A stretch of 64,000 bases of DNA from positions 1,302,001-1,366,000 of the forward strand of contig NC_134685.1 of NCBI RefSeq assembly GCF_024713945.1. The letters are read 5' to 3'. The notes below the pieces were generated by a model. It made no database searches and had not been told where the DNA came from. It saw only the letters and a list, made by a program, of their open reading frames with translations. Source of the DNA: Dermatophagoides farinae (Eukaryota; Arthropoda; Arachnida; Sarcoptiformes; Pyroglyphidae). Made by a program: the position numbers and the translations under genes. Below, piece by piece: positions 59,401 through 64,000 of this stretch (its first letter is position 1; every line of letters starts with the position of its first letter).

Positions 59401-60453
59401 TGGTGGACGGCCACGTTTACGTTTTAAAATGGGCATACCATCAACAGTTGTCAACATGGTTCCAGTTGGATATATCTGTTGTAATGATGTTGATGTAGTT
59501 TTGCATTTATTCATCGATGTTGGTTTCGATTTTGTTACCAAAAGTGGTGGTGGAGGTGGCGGTGGTGGCAATAGAATCGGCTGAACCACCGGTTGAGGTG
59601 GTGGTGTTGATTGTGAAGATAATGATGATGAAGGTGTTGGTTGTTGTTGTTGTTGTTGTTGTTGTGGTAATGGTGGATTTTCCAATGATAAATATCCACT
59701 TAGATTAGCAAATGCCGATTCATCTGAATCAAATGAATAATTACATTGTAATTCTTCATGAAATTTATAATGTTCAAATTTTTTCAATGTTTTATCCTGA
59801 ATCGGTAAGATGAATATACAGCCATACTGTAAAAAATGAAAAAAAAAAAAGATATGAGATTCAAAATAAGAAGAAAAAAAAAAAAACAAACAAACAAGCA
59901 CATACCATACGACAATGTAAATGTCGTACACTTTGATATAATAAACATTCTACATTACAAATGTTTGAATCATTTGTTGTTTCTTCAAACATCAATGATG
60001 TTATCTCATCCTGTAGCACGTGTTTTCTGTGAAGCGTGAAAAAAAAAAATTTTTTTTCAAGATTTGATGATAAAAATTTCAATTTTTACAAACCTTGCAT
60101 GTTTAAGTGTAACCATTTGATCATTGAAACATACATTACAATTTAAACAATTGTAATGTTCACCAACACGACCACCACCACCAGCATCAGCACCACCACC
60201 ATCATCATCATCGTCATCATCATCATTGAAAATAACTTGAACACCATCATCATCAATGAATGTACATTGTTCGTTCGGTCGTTGATGTCTGAAAAATGAA
60301 AAAAAAAATTTTATTTTTTGGTCTGTTTGTTTGATCGATGATAATAAATAATAAATAAATTTAGATTGAAAAAAAAGAAGAAGAAAAAGGTTAATTACAT
60401 TTGAAAATGCCATTAAATTGAAAATAAAAAATTGTTAAAAAATTCCATCACAG

Positions 60454-60498
<45 letters not shown>

Positions 60499-63474
60499 AC
60501 GCATTTATCATTATAAGTTCAATAACAACAACAACAACAACAACAAAAAAACACCGATCGATCAATCAATCGATTCGATCGAGACAAAAAAAAACCCGGA
60601 CAATCATCATTCATCGAAAAATGATCGTCAAATAAATTCGATTATCATCTTTTTCACATTATCAACAAATAGAAAAAAAAATAAAAAAATTCGAATGAAT
60701 CAGCCACAATCTGAAATGGAAAAAAAATCCTATCATTATCATTACCATTACCATTTTGAGAATTAACAAAAAAAAATTGAATTTAATAAATTCCATTGAA
60801 AAATGAATGGAAAAAAAGAAATCAATGCACTGAAAATTTTCTTTTTCCGTGCACACACACACACACACACTGCGACAAATGTGTATCAGAAAATTGATTC
60901 GCCCAAATTGCATGCACGCAAACAAAACAGACCAGGTGTACCAGACGAACCAAACAAACAGCATACCGAATACATTACATAAATATTCAATTTCTCACTC
61001 TCATATCATTTGGCATCATCATCATCATTATTATACCATTATGATTCAATTTTTCTTTCCATCCCCTCCAAAAAAAAAATGACCATTGATGATGATGATG
61101 CTGCTGGTGGTGGCTATAATCACATTTTGTACGGTATAAATTTTTGATTTTTTTTGTTGTTGTTTTTTGGCGAAAAAAAATTTGAATAATTTTTTTCGCT
61201 TTGTTTTTTGTCGAAATTCATCATCATCATCGTCATTCATCAATGATTGTGCTCCACCTAATGATGAACACGTTTTCTTGTTGATTGACGTAATGATGAT
61301 GATGTGGATGATGATGATCAGAGAATGGAAAAAATTAAAAAAATTTTTTTTTGCACAAAAAAAAAATTTCACATCAACAAAGAAGAAAAAAATTCCCTCA
61401 TTTCATATCCCAAAAAAAAAAAAAATTTTTTTGTTTCGCACATCACTACTACCACTACTCATTCAGCATCATCATCATTTAGGAACGAATCCATTCGATG
61501 ATATAATAATGACAGTGAAAATTGTAAACGAAAAAAAAAACAAATGATAATAACGATGATGAGAAAACACGAATAATAATTTCATTTCATTTCATTGCAA
61601 TCACACTGAAATTATCAGAAAATCTTTCAGCTATATATTCTGATATTTTATTCCATTATCATCATCATCATCATCGTCGTCGTAGTCGTTTTGTTTTTTT
61701 TTTTTTTTTTTTTTTTTTTTTTGGTCATTTTCATAGCATAAATGAAAACCATGTAATTATAATTACAAAGTTGAAAGAAAAAAAAATCACATGAATCGGT
61801 GAAAATGACCAACATCATCATTTTCATCGTTTCGTTTCGACTTTTATTCTCAACAAATGATGATGATATGAAATCAGATTACGACAAAATGTTGATGAAA
61901 ATCATAAAACAATTCCAAAATGATCATCATTTTTAAATCAAAAAAAAAATTACATACAAGGAAAAAAAATTGGCAAAAACAAAAAAAAAATTCTTTTTGC
62001 CACATTTGTATTACCCTAAAAACCTGAAACAGGCAGATGTACAAATGAATGAATTATAAGAAGCAGTGAATATGAAAAAAAACGGATCAATGATATATCC
62101 ATCGGTACAAAAGGCATAGACAGAAAGATCATGATCCTGATTTTGTTGTTGTTGTTATTGTTGAATTGGGCAATGAACATCTTTCTCTATTTTGTTCAAA
62201 CTACATATTATTATCATCATTATTTAATAATTGTATAATAATTTGATCAGAAAAAAAACCATTGATGATCATCGTTTTTTTTTCTCTATCCATCAGAATT
62301 TGAAATAAAAAATTTTTTTTTTTGCAAATAATTTACAAAATGCAAGATACAACATTAAACCCACCGAAAAAAATGATGATTTTGATGATGATTGTAGGTG
62401 TAATGACACTAGATTTTTTTTTTTTTTTTGGCTGTGTGTGTTTTATTATTGAGAATTACAGGTAAAAAAAATACATACACACTAGTTGACCTCAACGACT
62501 ACGGACAGATCTCATCATCATCATCATCACGAGCTGCATTAGGTAAGATATGAACAATAAACTATATACACACACACACACACACACATGGGTGGGTAAG
62601 TAACTAATGGTCAATGGTAATTTGATCTTCATTATGATGTGATTGAAGAAAGAAAAGAAAGCCAAAAAAAAAACAACAACAACAGCAACATATAGTTTGT
62701 TGCCATGTTGTACTTACTTTTGTATATATTTTGCACAACGTATATCGGTTATATCATCACCAATAATATCTTCAATCGGTATTGTACTGATTTGCATCAA
62801 TGGTAATTGATCCTGTATCTCATCAAATACATTATCATCATCTTTATTCAATAATGATTGTTCGAAGCTCTGTGGGCAAAAATAAAAATCATTAATTAAT
62901 TATGAGAAAAATCCAACGAACAGAAAAAAATAATAAATACCTCAATATTCAACAGGTTAATATCCAAATCAATACCGTATGATGCTAAACGATTCTGAAT
63001 GGCGCTGTTATTTTTATCAAATTCATTTGTACAATGTATAGATTGTGCAAGACGATATTTTCTATATGCAAGTTCTTTTTCACAACGATCATGTTTACGT
63101 TTATGTGGATACAATTGGCCAGTTGAATGTAATACATGAGTACAGCCTATTTATTCAAAATCATTAATAATTATATAAAATACGTTGGAACAAGAATTTT
63201 GTTTCACCAAAAAAAAAAAAAAAAAAAAATAAAAATAAAAATAAAAACATACCTGAACGAACACAGTGAATATGATTACATACACGTGATGAACGACAAT
63301 CATCGAATAGACAGGATTCATGTTTCATAAATTTTTTAAATCCATCACGAGCCAATTGTTCATCACGTACATGATATGATTTGTGTTTTTCTGTAATGAA
63401 ATGAAATGAAAAAAAAAACAATCAGATTAGTCTGTCTGTGGATAATTGCCCAAACGATCATCATCATCATCCAT
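56472..63474 (-). CDS. cas: castor/CASZ1-type zinc-finger transcription factor, 11 coding exons
   Basis: A neuroblast temporal-identity factor in flies and a cardiac/neural regulator in vertebrates. Exons are 63474-63456 (tentative), 63390-63253, 63146-62941, 62869-62718, 60288-60094, 60026-59906, 59826-58066, 57998-57403, 57323-57245, 57177-57129 and 57016-56472, exactly 1287 codons (1286 aa). About nine castor-type fingers are visible, for example CPDVTCIHLGRKHFHC, CKSEYCQYNHSDCHFHC, CGFSSCVYREHQTHFHC, SHFHCLKCDYRCSDTN and CLIEQCNYKLKQTHYHC, each followed by a spaced His pair. The GQLYPHKRKHDR stretch is diagnostic. The large exon also carries an AT-hook (KRKRGRPPKN), a Pro run, poly-Q and long Asp tracts. 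Introns repeatedly cut inside the fingers. The six-codon first exon (MDDDDD) is uncertain and the real 5' end may lie outside the window. Confidence 0.9.
60289..62717 (-). other. castor intron 4 (2.4 kb)
   Basis: AT-rich intron between the exon coding TDIRCAKYIQK and the exon starting HQRPNEQC; both sides are phase 2. It holds a (GA)n tract (about 60459-60496), a CA run (60852-60870), a 29-base T run (61694-61722), ATC runs (61660-61678) and a CA run (62570-62588). The frames at 60662-60964 and 61046-61547 are low-complexity. Confidence 0.65.
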
Positions 63475-64000
63475 AAATGTTGGCTGAAAATTCAAAATAA
63501 AAAATCAGAATACAGAACACCAACCAATCATCATCATAATGATTTTCATATGGAAATCAAAAACGAATGAACAAAATTCGTTTTGAATTTCCATATACAA
63601 ATTCAATGATTAAATTTAACAATTTTTTTTCGATTTCATGGCAATGACCACCACCACCGCCACCACCACCACCATCATCATCATCATTATTCGCGAGCCG
63701 GTCCTACTTATGAATCATTTTCGTGTTGATGATGATGATGATGATGAACGATTATAAAAACAAAAAATTCTTGAGGCAATTTGTTCAAAATTTTTTTTTT
63801 TAATAATTTTTTTTTCATCTTACATAATTTTCATTTGAATTGAATCGATTTCAAAGTTTCTACCAATCTCAAAATCATCGAAATCGATTCGAATCAAATC
63901 AAATCAACAACTACAACAACAACAACAAAAAACAAAATCGATGATAATGAAATACAAAACAACAACGAAAAAAAAAAATTAGAAAAAAAATGAAAATCAA
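63475..64000. other. right flank, upstream of castor's first visible exon
   Basis: A possible acceptor (TTTTCAG) ends near 63484, so the sequence to the right may be intron or promoter. It contains an inverted pair near 63541-63600 (ATTTTCATATGGAAATCAAAAACGAA against TTCGTTTTGAATTTCCATAT, not exact), a CCA/CCG run (63650-63672), a GAT run (63728-63747) and CAA repeats. No coding exon is recognised. Confidence 0.45.

Overview
The window is eukaryotic nuclear DNA. It is AT-rich and full of short simple repeats (CA, GAT/ATC, CAA, poly-A/T). Genes are split by short GT..AG introns (mostly 50-250 bp) and coding exons are rich in poly-Q, poly-N, poly-H and poly-D tracts. The gene set (GABA-B receptor, n-synaptobrevin, castor, CRTC, TDP-43, ClC-2-type channel, trehalose/sugar transporter) is that of an arthropod. 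The compact layout and protein character best fit an acariform mite, such as a dust mite of the Dermatophagoides type. That assignment is inference from gene content only.

Layout: 933-10532 (-) is the CREB-regulated transcription coactivator CRTC, six exons, with a 5.8 kb first intron that holds a short Ty3/gypsy-type LTR element (7083-8914). 10533-15457 is gene-poor. 15458-19003 (+) is a GABA-B receptor subunit 1 homologue, followed by an SLC25A33/36-type mitochondrial nucleotide carrier (19855-21325, +) and a family-B-like seven-helix receptor (21594-24041, -). A GC-rich, heavily self-complementary island lies at 24427-24551. TMTC O-mannosyltransferase (25084-28720, -) stands head-to-head with an MFS sugar transporter (29370-30992, +). 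An ATGL/brummer-type lipase (32455-35609, +) is followed by a 1.4 kb tandem duplication carrying two unrecognised coiled-coil genes (36721-37472 and 38176-39040, +).

The second half holds a ClC-2-type chloride channel (42063-46546, +), a TPR membrane protein (46877-47629, -), an F-box/LRR protein (47831-49279, +), the nucleoporin Nup43 (49332-50315, -), TDP-43 (50667-52016, +), n-synaptobrevin (54652-55089, +) and the zinc-finger factor castor/CASZ1 (56472-63474, -, 5' end near or beyond the right edge). Exon joins were chosen by GT..AG sites, family similarity and reading-frame phase. Almost every multi-exon model sums to a whole number of codons.

The genes are not a pathway cluster. Several are neuronal (GABA-B receptor, synaptobrevin, castor, ClC-2) and several concern energy metabolism (CRTC, brummer lipase, sugar transporter, nucleotide carrier). 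The oddities are the rearranged LTR element with a 45-nt tRNA copy next to its LTR, the GC-rich structured island, the tandem orphan genes, a one-base frame break in CRTC, and a start codon split by an intron in synaptobrevin.
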